A stretch of 64,000 nucleotides of DNA from Alteromonas sp. KC3 (lineage in GTDB: Bacteria > Pseudomonadota > Gammaproteobacteria > Enterobacterales > Alteromonadaceae), in contig NZ_AP024235.1 in the NCBI RefSeq assembly GCF_016756315.1, positions 4,030,001 to 4,094,000 on the forward strand. The letters run 5' to 3'. Under the pieces are notes generated by a model. It was not told where the DNA came from. It did not search any database and worked only from the letters and a program-made list of their open reading frames with translations. Both the position numbers and the translations under genes were made by a program. Shown piece by piece: positions 16,089 through 24,870 of this stretch (positions are counted from its first letter, which is position 1; each line of letters opens with the position of its first letter).

Positions 16089-16353
16089 GATTTGCCTGTG
16101 TTATTGGTCACAGCCTGTTAGCCGTGGTGAGATACTATCGCGACGTCGACAGCCATTACCCTAGCGATGAGGTAGGACTGTGTTGATCTTTACGGTTCGT
16201 GTCTTAAGCGTTTAAGTGTAACGTAAAACTTACTGCTTATAGAATACGCGCGCGATCTAGCGATTGTTTTTAACGATTAAATACAGCAAGGTATGTGGGT
16301 ACAAAAAGTGTGCTTTTCAAGCCCCTTGTAGAATAACAACGAAGGAATTGCCG

Positions 16354-16956
16354 ATGTCACTGGACCCACTTTTAAATCCACTTCCACCTGAGACTACACC
16401 TGAACTAGCTGATGACTTTGCTGTGTTTATCGATATTTTGGGGTTTATCCCAAACAGTCTTTTGACCATGCAACGCAAACCCGAAATGGTAAAGGGCTTT
16501 GCTGCATTAACCAAGGGCGTTATGGGTGAGGGCAGTGTTGTGGATGGCGGCTTTAAACGCCTTATCGCTCACTTCGCCAGCCGTGCCGCAGGATGTCAGT
16601 ACTGTGAAGCACACTCACTTATAGCGGCAGGTATTCACGGTATCAGCGACGAAAAAGTGGCAGCAGTGTGGGAATATAAAACGAGTCCGCTATATACTGA
16701 AGCAGAACGTGTAGCGCTTGATTTTGCGCTGGCTGCAGGTAGTGTACCTAACGCTGTTGATGCACCATTAATGGCGGCAATGCGTGAGCACTGGGGTGAG
16801 CAAGAGATTGTCGAAATTTTAGGTGCCGTCAGCCTCTATGGCTTCCTAAACCGTTGGAATGATTCCATGGCGACAGAAATAGAATCGTCACCCAAAACCT
16901 TAGGTGACGATGTGCTAGCGAAAGGGGGCTGGACGGGCGGTAAACACGTTAAGTAA
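16354..16956 (+). CDS. Carboxymuconolactone decarboxylase/AhpD-like protein
   Basis: A 200-aa helical protein of the carboxymuconolactone decarboxylase/AhpD superfamily. It carries the redox motif C-x2-C with a following His (CQYCEAHS), as in alkylhydroperoxidase-type members, so a peroxidase or thiol-redox activity is more plausible than the decarboxylase of the family name. The start at 16354 (MSLDPLL) has GAAGGAA about 10 nt upstream; upstream in-frame residues are unlike the family. It stands alone and is convergent with pdsO. Confidence 0.85.
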   Translation: MSLDPLLNPLPPETTPELADDFAVFIDILGFIPNSLLTMQRKPEMVKGFAALTKGVMGEGSVVDGGFKRLIAHFASRAAGCQYCEAHSLIAAGIHGISDEKVAAVWEYKTSPLYTEAERVALDFALAAGSVPNAVDAPLMAAMREHWGEQEIVEILGAVSLYGFLNRWNDSMATEIESSPKTLGDDVLAKGGWTGGKHVK

Positions 16957-16987
16957 ACCGCCTTGATAAGACTTGGACGTTGCAGCG

Positions 16988-17758
16988 CTATTGAGCGTTT
17001 TGACTCATCAAAACAGGGGCTCGCTCTGCAATTTCCATTTCTACTTTGCGGTCAAAGAATATCCCTTCATGTTCAGTTTGCATGCTTTGCGACTCCCCTA
17101 CTGCGACCGTCATAATTTGCTCACTGGCCACGCCAAGCTCCGTTAGATATTTTTTCACACTAAGGGCTCTTTGCATCGACAACGCTTGATTAAATTGCGA
17201 GTCACCGCGTTTGTCGGCTTGACCCGTAAGACGAACAGTGAGTTTCTCGTTGCCTTTTAACGCTCTGGCTACGAGGGCGAGCTGGTCACCATAAACAGGC
17301 TCAACAATAACAGAGCCGGATTTAAACTGAATACTACTTTTCAATGTTGGGGCAGGCGCATGGCTTAACTCTTCCTCATAGGCAACCTTAGTAAGCATTA
17401 GTTGCTGTTGCATAGCGTGATTTTCTTCACGCAATGTTGAGTTTTCCTGTTGAACGTATGCGAGCTCGGCGAGCTCAGCATGCGATTCGTTAAGGGCAGT
17501 CTCCTGAGCCGCATTTTCCCCAATAAGCGCCCCTAAAATTCCTGCTACTGCGGCACCTGCGGGCCCTGCAATGATAGCCCCTACGACAACGCCACTACCA
17601 AGGCCAACTGCCGCGGCCTTTGACTCTTTTTCTTTCTGGGCTTGCATGTTGACAGGCGTGCTACCACTCGATGCCATACGTGAGGCAGCCGCTGCGTTTA
17701 TTGATAAGGTGGTCATCGCAATTAGTACTGCTGAGGCTAATGCTTTATTGTTTCTCAT
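16988..17758 (-). CDS. pdsO: OmpA-family protein of the dedicated sortase system (PdsO-like)
   Basis: A 256-aa exported protein: signal peptide (residues 1-25), a glycine-zipper segment (residues about 48-80; GSGVVVGAIIAGPAGAA) that may insert in a membrane, a short coiled coil (about 85-125), and a C-terminal OmpA-like peptidoglycan-binding domain (about 140-250; LTGQADKRGDSQFNQALS with its conserved Asp and Arg context). This architecture beside the regulator pair matches PdsO, the OmpA protein associated with the proteobacterial dedicated sortase system. The function is unknown. The ATG at 17758 follows GAGGAA. Divergent from pdsR. Confidence 0.78.
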   Translation of the reverse strand: MRNNKALASAVLIAMTTLSINAAAASRMASSGSTPVNMQAQKEKESKAAAVGLGSGVVVGAIIAGPAGAAVAGILGALIGENAAQETALNESHAELAELAYVQQENSTLREENHAMQQQLMLTKVAYEEELSHAPAPTLKSSIQFKSGSVIVEPVYGDQLALVARALKGNEKLTVRLTGQADKRGDSQFNQALSMQRALSVKKYLTELGVASEQIMTVAVGESQSMQTEHEGIFFDRKVEMEIAERAPVLMSQNAQ

Positions 17759-18021
17759 CGTGATTCCTCTTTTTAAAAAGGCGCTGTGCGTCGTTGGGGT
17801 AACGCACAGCGCAAAGGGTAAGTCTTTGTTTGTGTTCAGTAGCGTTAGTAAACCAACTACAAATGGCAAAAAAAGCGTGCAATCGGGGAAATGTCGTGAT
17901 GTAAAGCGCCAAATATGGCGTAAATGAGGCACTCTTGAGGATTTTATGTCGAACTTAAGCAAAGTAGACGGTTCATAGGTATAGTGTTCACCAAGACAGA
18001 AAATGAAAGACGGATACAGGT

Positions 18022-18711
18022 ATGCCTAAGACCATCGCACTTGTAGAAGATGACGCGGCTATAAGAGAAAACTACATTATGGCGCTCAAAGCACAGGGTT
18101 ATAGCGTAAACGCCTATGAAGATAGACCATCTGCGGCGCAGGCATTTAGCCACACGCTACCCGATTTAGCGATTATCGATATTGGCCTGAAAGACGAAAT
18201 TGAAGGCGGCTTTATGCTGTGCCAACAGCTTCGCGGGTTGTCGCAAACCTTACCCATCATTTTCTTTACTGCACGAGACAATGATGTCGATACCATTAGT
18301 GGCTTGCGCATGGGGGCAGATGACTACCTCACCAAAGACATTAGCATGGCACATCTTTTAGCGCGTATTGCCGCGCTGTTTCGTCGCACTGATTTATTGT
18401 CGGCTCCTACAGATCAAAAAGATGAATTGAAAGTGGGTGATCTAAAAGTGGATGTCTCGAGAATGACAGTGAGCTGGCAAAATCAACCTGTCTTACTGAC
18501 GGTAACTGAGTTTTGGATGCTACATGCGCTTATCAAACGACCGGGGCACGTAAAAAGTCGACAACAATTAATGGACGAGTCTCGGATGGTGGTGGACGAT
18601 ACCACCATTACGTCGCACATTAAGCGTATGCGCAAAAAGTTTGTTCAACTGGACCCGCGTTTTGACCACATCGATACTGTTTATGGTATGGGTTATCGTT
18701 GGCAGCTATAG
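18022..18711 (+). CDS. pdsR: Response regulator, proteobacterial dedicated sortase system type
   Basis: OmpR/PhoB-type transcription factor, 229 aa. The receiver domain (residues 1-120) has the acidic pair in VEDD, the phosphoacceptor D53 (LAIIDIG), Thr83 and Lys105; a winged-helix DNA-binding domain follows (about 130-229, ending in TVYGMGYRWQL). The stretch around GLKDEIEGGF and the receiver start MPKTIALVEDDAAIRENY are what I recall as typical of the dedicated sortase system regulator. It lies 45 bp before its cognate kinase gene and is divergent from pdsO, a probable target. Confidence 0.85.
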   Translation: MPKTIALVEDDAAIRENYIMALKAQGYSVNAYEDRPSAAQAFSHTLPDLAIIDIGLKDEIEGGFMLCQQLRGLSQTLPIIFFTARDNDVDTISGLRMGADDYLTKDISMAHLLARIAALFRRTDLLSAPTDQKDELKVGDLKVDVSRMTVSWQNQPVLLTVTEFWMLHALIKRPGHVKSRQQLMDESRMVVDDTTITSHIKRMRKKFVQLDPRFDHIDTVYGMGYRWQL

Positions 18712-18756
18712 CGTTTAAATGCAATAGAATGGGTGTTCAGTGATTAGGACTCTTTA

Positions 18757-20928
18757 ATGCGGTTTCGCTTTTCCATACGCTTGCAGCTGTTAGTGCTGTC
18801 GTTATTTTTATTTACCATTCCTTATTTGGGCTACAAGTATGTGTGGGAGCTGGAACAGTACTTAAGGAACGGTCAAGAGCAAACCATGATTGGCACGGCG
18901 CGTGCCGTTGCCACAGCACTTCATGAACGCCCTGCTCTTTTTGACAGTCAATCGGCCTATTTGCAAGACGTAAGGCCAGGAACCGATTTATACGCGCCGC
19001 CCATTCCCTCTCCTATTCGTTTGGACGGAGAGTTAAACGATTGGCAGCAAGTGAACGAACTCATCGGCACTTACGGCAGCCAAGAAGTGATTGAATACTA
19101 TCAAGGTAACCAAGGCGAACCCGTTAGTCTTTCTTTTCAGCACATGGTTGGGCGATACGGTCAATTTCTTTATGCCATGTTTGAAGTCTCTGACGATACG
19201 CTGTTGTGGCGTGAACCCAACAGCTTAAGCGTTGAAACGGGCGATCACCTTCTTATTGGCATGGAGACAGCGCAAGGTACACTTGCTCGCTATGTTGTGG
19301 CCCCCTACGAAAGCGGATGGGTGAATGCTTACAAACTTGCAAGCTCAACAAACACAACGCGGGCAGTGGAGAATGCATTATCTATTCAAGGACGCTGGCA
19401 AGAAACGGCAAACGGCTACAATATTGAACTGCGATTTCCACTGTCGATGACCACAGGTGGCTTAGCGTTTTCGATTGTCGATGTGGATGACCCTGTCTCG
19501 CGCCAAACTCAATATGCCATTGGTACAGCCAATACAAAGGCACTGAAAGAGTTAGGCACAGTCATTACCCCTTCACCAGAAATTGAGCGTATTCTTGCTG
19601 GGTTAAAATACGCAGACTCACGGGTATGGGTAGTTGATAAGCACAAGCGTGTGCTCGCCCGTGCTGGTGATATCCAATCTGCAACGGGCATCGAAGTAAC
19701 CCCACAAGAAACATCGACCATTGCTGCATGGGAGTGGTTTGAAAGTGAGTGGTTACTTCCTATTTATTATCAGATATTAACCCGCCCCCCAGCTGACTTC
19801 ATTGACGAACTTGACGACGCTTATGCCCTAGTGGGGCAAGATTTAGGCACCGCACTTAACGGCCAGCCGGATTCATTGTGGCGTTTATCTCCTGACAACA
19901 AAGCCATCATTTTGTCAGCGGCTTACCCCATATTTATTGACGGTAATGTGATGGGCGCCGTCATTGTAGAGCAAACGACCAATGGTATTCGCACCCTGCG
20001 TAATCGCGCCCTCGAACAGCTATTCCACGTTATATTGGCAGTGATGTTACTTGGCACACTAGGCCTACTTCTTTTTGCTAGCCGTATTTCAAGTCGTATC
20101 CGTGCACTGCGCGACAATACCGAAGCCGTTATCGATGACAATGGCAAGATAGTCGGAACGCTACCCACTTCTACCCAGCGTGATGAAATTGGTGATCTGT
20201 CACGCTCATTCTCGGATGTGCTCTCACGTCTACAACAATACAATTCATATCTAGAAAATATGGCCTCGCGATTGTCTCACGAACTTCGCACTCCCATTGC
20301 AGTAGTGAAGTCATCACTTGATATGCTCTCTCACGTTGATGATTCACAGCAACAAGCTATTTTTGTAGAGCGTGCGCAGTCAGGCGTAAATCGGCTAAGT
20401 ACCATTTTAAATAGCATGAGTGAAGCCACACGATTGGAACACGCTATTGCACAGGAAGACCTAGAGCCATTTAATTTGGTAAAGGTCATTGGTGGTTGCA
20501 TTGAAGGCTACCGTCATACTTATGCGCACAGACAATGGACTTTTCAGGCGCCAGAATCTGCACTGAATATAAACGGGTCACCTGAACTTGTTGCCCAGCT
20601 ATTCGATAAAATCATTTCAAACGCCGTGGACTTTAGCCGAGATAGCGACACTATTGATGTCTGTGTTGAGAAAAAAGACAAGCGTGTTGTGTTACGTGTG
20701 AGTAATCCCGGCCCACTTCTTCCACAGGGCATGAAGACGCAATTATTGCAGTCGATGGTTTCTGTGAGGAAAGAAAATGATGTACAAAATGCAGCGCAAT
20801 CTCCACATTTAGGCCTTGGTCTTTATATAGCCAATATAATCATGGTATTCCACAAGGGCACGTTATCGCTCGATGATAAAAGTGACAAATCGGGCGTTGT
20901 GGTGACTGCGTCCTTTCCAGCTATTTAG
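18757..20928 (+). CDS. pdsS: Sensor histidine kinase, proteobacterial dedicated sortase system type
   Basis: A 723-aa membrane sensor kinase. One transmembrane helix at residues about 8-24, a very large periplasmic region (about 25-420) holding a carbohydrate-binding-like stretch (SPIRLDGELNDWQQV ... GYNIELRFPLSM), a second helix (about 425-445), a HAMP linker, a DHp domain with phosphoacceptor His508 (LSHELRTP), and a HATPase domain (N-box IISNAVDFS, G-box LGLGLYIA). The size and periplasmic domain match the kinase paired with PdsR. It probably senses something at the cell surface. The stop is followed by a palindrome and the Fur box of the next gene. Confidence 0.85.
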   Translation: MRFRFSIRLQLLVLSLFLFTIPYLGYKYVWELEQYLRNGQEQTMIGTARAVATALHERPALFDSQSAYLQDVRPGTDLYAPPIPSPIRLDGELNDWQQVNELIGTYGSQEVIEYYQGNQGEPVSLSFQHMVGRYGQFLYAMFEVSDDTLLWREPNSLSVETGDHLLIGMETAQGTLARYVVAPYESGWVNAYKLASSTNTTRAVENALSIQGRWQETANGYNIELRFPLSMTTGGLAFSIVDVDDPVSRQTQYAIGTANTKALKELGTVITPSPEIERILAGLKYADSRVWVVDKHKRVLARAGDIQSATGIEVTPQETSTIAAWEWFESEWLLPIYYQILTRPPADFIDELDDAYALVGQDLGTALNGQPDSLWRLSPDNKAIILSAAYPIFIDGNVMGAVIVEQTTNGIRTLRNRALEQLFHVILAVMLLGTLGLLLFASRISSRIRALRDNTEAVIDDNGKIVGTLPTSTQRDEIGDLSRSFSDVLSRLQQYNSYLENMASRLSHELRTPIAVVKSSLDMLSHVDDSQQQAIFVERAQSGVNRLSTILNSMSEATRLEHAIAQEDLEPFNLVKVIGGCIEGYRHTYAHRQWTFQAPESALNINGSPELVAQLFDKIISNAVDFSRDSDTIDVCVEKKDKRVVLRVSNPGPLLPQGMKTQLLQSMVSVRKENDVQNAAQSPHLGLGLYIANIIMVFHKGTLSLDDKSDKSGVVVTASFPAI

Positions 20929-20954
20929 CAAAATTTCATCAACCTTAAGCAATT

Positions 20955-20971
20955 ATGAAAGGTCCTTTCAT
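20955..20971. repeat. Palindrome ATGAAAGG-T-CCTTTCAT
   Basis: A perfect 8+1+8 palindrome just after pdsS and 9 bp before the Fur-like box. It could be an operator for the receptor gene; it has no T-run and the loop would be too small for a good terminator unless the stem is opened to 6 bp. Confidence 0.6.
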
Positions 20972-20979
20972 TTAATATA

Positions 20980-20998
20980 AATGAGAACTGTTATCATT
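20980..20998. promoter_or_regulatory. Fur-like box upstream of the siderophore receptor
   Basis: The core at 20982-20996 (TGAGAACTGTTATCA) matches 11 of 14 positions of the 7-1-7 Fur consensus. It lies 66-84 bp before the receptor ATG, the expected position for iron repression. Confidence 0.75.
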
Positions 20999-21063
20999 TA
21001 TATTTACATTAAATTATTCTTTCCCTACACTTCGTCGTCCTTACACACACTCAGGAAGACACA

Positions 21064-23370
21064 ATGAAAAACAGAAAACTAACCATGGGAGCACAAACTA
21101 TTGCTGCTGCTTTGGCGTTTGGCAATACGGCAGTATTTGCGCAAGAAACCACAGACAAGTGCACCGAGTCTACTGCGGCACAATGCGAAGCAACAACCGA
21201 TGAGGCCATTGAGCTAATTCGTATTCACGGTGTTCAGCAGTCTATTTACCGTTACAACAAGTCTGGCGATCCTCGTCGATTGGCCGATCTTGTAGATACA
21301 CCACAAACCATTAGCGTTCTTACCCAAGACCAAATCCAAGAAAGTGGAAGAACCGACTTAAAAGACATCTTACAAGCACAAGCGGGTGTAACCCTAGGTA
21401 CAGGTGAGAATGGTAATGCTTTTGGTGACCGCTACATTATTCGTGGCCACGAGGCGCGTAGTGACGTGTTTGTAGATGGACTTCGCGACCCAGGTATGAC
21501 TACTCGAGAGAGCTTTGCAACAGAGCGCGTTGAAATTACTAAAGGCCCAAGTTCAACCTTTGCAGGGCGCGGTTCATCAGGTGGCGCGGTAAACTCAATA
21601 ACAAAGAAAGCTTCAACAGCGTACAACTTTGGGCGTGTCGATGCCGCAGTCGGTACAGACGAGCACACACGCCTAACCGTTGACTTGAATAAAACCCTCA
21701 CAGAAACCAGTGCAGTACGCCTAAATGCGCTGACCTCTTCAGAAGACAAACCGGGCCGCGAGGGCATTGAGCGTGACCGCGACGGTATTCAGCTTTCATA
21801 TGTAAATCAACCTACAGATCGTTTGTCATTTACGGGCGACATTTACTACCTAAACGCTGAAGACAAGCCAGATTTAGGCAGCTACTACGACCGTGATGCA
21901 GGCCATCCACTTGAAGATATTCCGGTATATGCACAAGACGAAGACTTCCTGAATTCAGAAGTCACTACGTTTACGCTGCGCACCGAATACGATATCAGTG
22001 ATAATTTGCGTTTTTACAATGCGACGCGCTTTGGCAAAACGGAAAACGAATATATTACAACGGGAATGCGTGGTACTAATCGTGACGCAACCGATCCTGA
22101 TGCGCCTGGTGCTTACACGTTATCTCTTAGCACCCACCAAGGCTGGCAGGATGTAGACTATGTGACCACCCAATTCAATTTATTCTGGGATACGCCGTTC
22201 TTAGGTGTTGACCACCGCTTGGTATTTGGCTTTGAGTACACCGACGAGTCGGTAGATAACGGCGTTTTCAGTGTACAAAATAACAACCCCACAAATTGCC
22301 TTGTAGGCGGGCGTCGCGGTGTTTCTGAAAGCTACTGTATTCTTGATGGCAATGGCGATGCCGTTGACAACATTGGCGGTCTAATGGGAAGAAGTTATAC
22401 CCGTGGCGATGCCGATGCGCTTTACGATATTGAAACCTACTCCTTTTACGTAATGGATATGTTTGAGCTTACCGATAAGTTTGACGTATTCTTCGGTCTT
22501 CGCGCAGACAGCTACGACTATACCAATGCAACATCAGGTCGTGGCGGCGATCAGCTTTATGCATTTGAAGATGATCTGTACAACGGTCATATCGGTTTGG
22601 TATACGAACTTACTGAACACGGTAACCTTTATGCCTCATACAGCACAGCAACCAATATCAACGGTGGTGAATCAGATCTTGGTGCAAACTGTGGCTACGG
22701 CGGTCTTTGTGGAACGCCTGAGCAAGCAGCACAAGCCGACCCAGAGCAGGTAGAAAACCTTGAACTAGGTACCAAGTGGTCTTTATTCGATGAAAAGTTA
22801 GTCGCCAATGCTGCGCTATTTAGAATTACTAAAAGTGATGTACATGAAAGTGTGGGCGATTCGTACTCAACACTTGGGACGCTTAATACCGGTGAAAACC
22901 GCGTTGAAGGTATTGAATTTGGATTAAGTGGCGATATTACTGATAAGCTTAGCATTCAAGCATCAGCTGCATTTATGGACTCTGAAATCCTGAAGTCTTA
23001 CAACGAAGACAACATTGGTCTAGCACTGAGTAACTTTGCCGACGAAAGCTTCTACATTCAAATGCGCTACCAGCCAAGCGAGAAATTCGCGTTTGGTGGT
23101 GACTACAGCTATCAGTCAGAAATGTTTGGCGGTCAACCTGATACGGCGGCAGGCTTTAATGCTGAGACAGGCGAGTACTCAATTGTGGTTCCTGACTATG
23201 AAGTAGTGAACCTGTTTGCAAATTACTATTACTCTGAATCGCTGACTTTCCGCGTAAACGTTGGCAACCTATTTGATAAAGAGTATTGGACTGCAGCGTA
23301 TCGCTCGGGCTCGTTCATGTATATCGGTGATGGTAGAAATATCACTGGTACATTGAGCTACGAGTTTTAA
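21064..23370 (+). CDS. TonB-dependent catecholate siderophore receptor (Fiu-like)
   Basis: A 768-aa outer-membrane receptor for ferric siderophores. Signal peptide residues 1-26 (ends VFAQ), a short N-terminal segment with a possible TonB box near IELIRIHG, a plug domain (about 65-190; TPQTISVLTQDQIQESG, YIIRGHEARSDVFVDGLRD, VEITKGPSS), then a beta-barrel ending in the aromatic residue F (TLSYEF). Resemblance and the following piuC gene point to the Fiu/PiuA group that takes up monocatechol-iron complexes. AGGAAG lies 7 nt before the ATG. A Fur-like box is upstream; energy would come from a TonB system such as the one at 35.5-40.4 kb. Confidence 0.9.
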   Translation: MKNRKLTMGAQTIAAALAFGNTAVFAQETTDKCTESTAAQCEATTDEAIELIRIHGVQQSIYRYNKSGDPRRLADLVDTPQTISVLTQDQIQESGRTDLKDILQAQAGVTLGTGENGNAFGDRYIIRGHEARSDVFVDGLRDPGMTTRESFATERVEITKGPSSTFAGRGSSGGAVNSITKKASTAYNFGRVDAAVGTDEHTRLTVDLNKTLTETSAVRLNALTSSEDKPGREGIERDRDGIQLSYVNQPTDRLSFTGDIYYLNAEDKPDLGSYYDRDAGHPLEDIPVYAQDEDFLNSEVTTFTLRTEYDISDNLRFYNATRFGKTENEYITTGMRGTNRDATDPDAPGAYTLSLSTHQGWQDVDYVTTQFNLFWDTPFLGVDHRLVFGFEYTDESVDNGVFSVQNNNPTNCLVGGRRGVSESYCILDGNGDAVDNIGGLMGRSYTRGDADALYDIETYSFYVMDMFELTDKFDVFFGLRADSYDYTNATSGRGGDQLYAFEDDLYNGHIGLVYELTEHGNLYASYSTATNINGGESDLGANCGYGGLCGTPEQAAQADPEQVENLELGTKWSLFDEKLVANAALFRITKSDVHESVGDSYSTLGTLNTGENRVEGIEFGLSGDITDKLSIQASAAFMDSEILKSYNEDNIGLALSNFADESFYIQMRYQPSEKFAFGGDYSYQSEMFGGQPDTAAGFNAETGEYSIVVPDYEVVNLFANYYYSESLTFRVNVGNLFDKEYWTAAYRSGSFMYIGDGRNITGTLSYEF

Positions 23371-23398
23371 TTAACACAGCAACAAGAAGCGTTGAAAA

Positions 23399-24079
23399 AT
23401 GATTGTTATTGAAAACCTATTGTCAGTTGATGAGGTCGCACAGTTTCGTGCAAACTTAGCTGAAGTGCCATTTAACGACGGTAAAGAAACGGCGATGGGT
23501 ATGGCGGCAAGTGTCAAAAATAACGGTCAGGCAGACGCCCAACACCCGCGCGTTATGCAACTTGCTAATGTGCTTTTGGGCAAGCTCGGCAACCACCCAA
23601 AAGTGGTTGCTGGCGCGCTGCCTCAACGCATTTTTCCACCTTGCTTTAATCGCTACAGCGAAACGCAAACCTATGGCTACCATGTCGATGCAGCCATTAT
23701 GCGCCTACCTAACTCAGCCGATGTTTTGCGCAGTGATATGTCAATGACAGTGTTTTTGTCGCACCTTTATGAATACGAAGGCGGTGAACTTGTTATCCAA
23801 ACCGGATTTGGCGAACAGCGTATTCGTTGCGAGGCAGGCAGCGCCATTTTATATCCCTCTTCTAGCCTACACAAAGTCACTCCTGTTACGAAAGGTGAGC
23901 GCATTGCAGCAATCACTTGGATGCAAAGTATGGTCAGCGACCAGCAAATGCGGGAAACGCTATTTCAACTTGACCAAAGTATTCAGTCGCTCATCAACGA
24001 CAGCAATGCGAATCGCGAGCAACTAGATAACCTTCATCACGTTTACCATAACCTTATCCGAAAGTTTTCTGTGGTGTAG
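23399..24079 (+). CDS. piuC: Fe(II)/2-oxoglutarate-dependent dioxygenase PiuC (PKHD-type hydroxylase)
   Basis: A 226-aa double-stranded beta-helix dioxygenase of the PiuC/YbiX family, regularly found next to Fiu/PiuA receptors; the substrate is unknown. The iron-binding triad is visible as His and Asp in YGYHVDAAIM and the distal His in SSSLHKVTPV, followed by the 2-oxoglutarate-binding Arg in KGERIAA. Also typical are YEGGELVI and FNRYSETQTYGYH. It lies 28 bp after the receptor stop, so it is very likely in the same Fur-controlled operon. Confidence 0.93.
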   Translation: MIVIENLLSVDEVAQFRANLAEVPFNDGKETAMGMAASVKNNGQADAQHPRVMQLANVLLGKLGNHPKVVAGALPQRIFPPCFNRYSETQTYGYHVDAAIMRLPNSADVLRSDMSMTVFLSHLYEYEGGELVIQTGFGEQRIRCEAGSAILYPSSSLHKVTPVTKGERIAAITWMQSMVSDQQMRETLFQLDQSIQSLINDSNANREQLDNLHHVYHNLIRKFSVV

Positions 24080-24216
24080 CCAAGGCAGTGAAATAAGCGA
24101 CTGTTCGCATTACATGAAATTATTCGTCGCCAGTTAAGGTCTTTTTATAGAATGTAGGTTAGTCTTAGGGTGTGTCTGTACATGCACCTAATTCACTATT
24201 CTAATATGGCGATGAA

Positions 24217-24870
24217 ATGAATAAGCGTTTAATAATAATTATTTTTAGCGTACTTGCTTGTTTTAGTAAGACTACAATAGCCAACGACAGTGCAGCGTTA
24301 ACAATCAAACTCACTGACAGTGCATCGTTAGACGTTAATGATGGCGTGTTCATTTTTGAACCTCAGTTTCAAGTAGACGCGAAATATATTCCTAAACAGC
24401 CACCGGCTGTTATGAATCAAATTAACAAGCAGTTTGTGCCCCACGTGCTAGTGGTAAAAGCGGGTACCGATATATCTTTTCCCAATGCGGATAACCTATT
24501 TCATCACGTTTACTCGTTTTCCCCTGCCAAGCAGTTCGAACTAAAACTGTACAAAGAGTTTAATGCCGAGCCGCTTAGGTTTGACTCCGCGGGTGTTGTC
24601 GATATTGGCTGTAACATCCACGATTGGATGTTGGGCTATATTGTGGTTTCAGATTCCCCGTTTTTCGGTAAAACAGATGCGTCGGGGATGGTATCGGTAC
24701 AACTTCCTAAAGGTGAATACCGTGTGCGTTTTTGGCATCCGTTAATTGATGGCGAAAAGGCACTTCCGGCTCAACGTCTTTCAATAACCGAAACAAGCAC
24801 AGTGACATGGCAACTGAACCAATCTATTCCCGTTGACGACGGATTCGACTCAGGTTTTGGCGACTATTAA
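24217..24870 (+). CDS. Secreted cupredoxin-like protein
   Basis: A 217-aa protein with a signal peptide (residues 1-22) and a plastocyanin/cupredoxin-like domain. The copper ligand pattern is present: FHHVYSF supplies the first His, and CNIHDWM supplies Cys, His and Met in C-x2-H-x2-M spacing. A small beta-rich carboxypeptidase-regulatory-like tail follows (about 150-200; GKTDASGMVSVQLPKGEYRV). Such proteins are often labelled methylamine utilisation protein; nothing here supports that pathway. It is coupled (TAATG overlap) to a beta-barrel gene, suggesting a joint envelope function in copper or electron handling. Confidence 0.8.
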   Translation: MNKRLIIIIFSVLACFSKTTIANDSAALTIKLTDSASLDVNDGVFIFEPQFQVDAKYIPKQPPAVMNQINKQFVPHVLVVKAGTDISFPNADNLFHHVYSFSPAKQFELKLYKEFNAEPLRFDSAGVVDIGCNIHDWMLGYIVVSDSPFFGKTDASGMVSVQLPKGEYRVRFWHPLIDGEKALPAQRLSITETSTVTWQLNQSIPVDDGFDSGFGDY

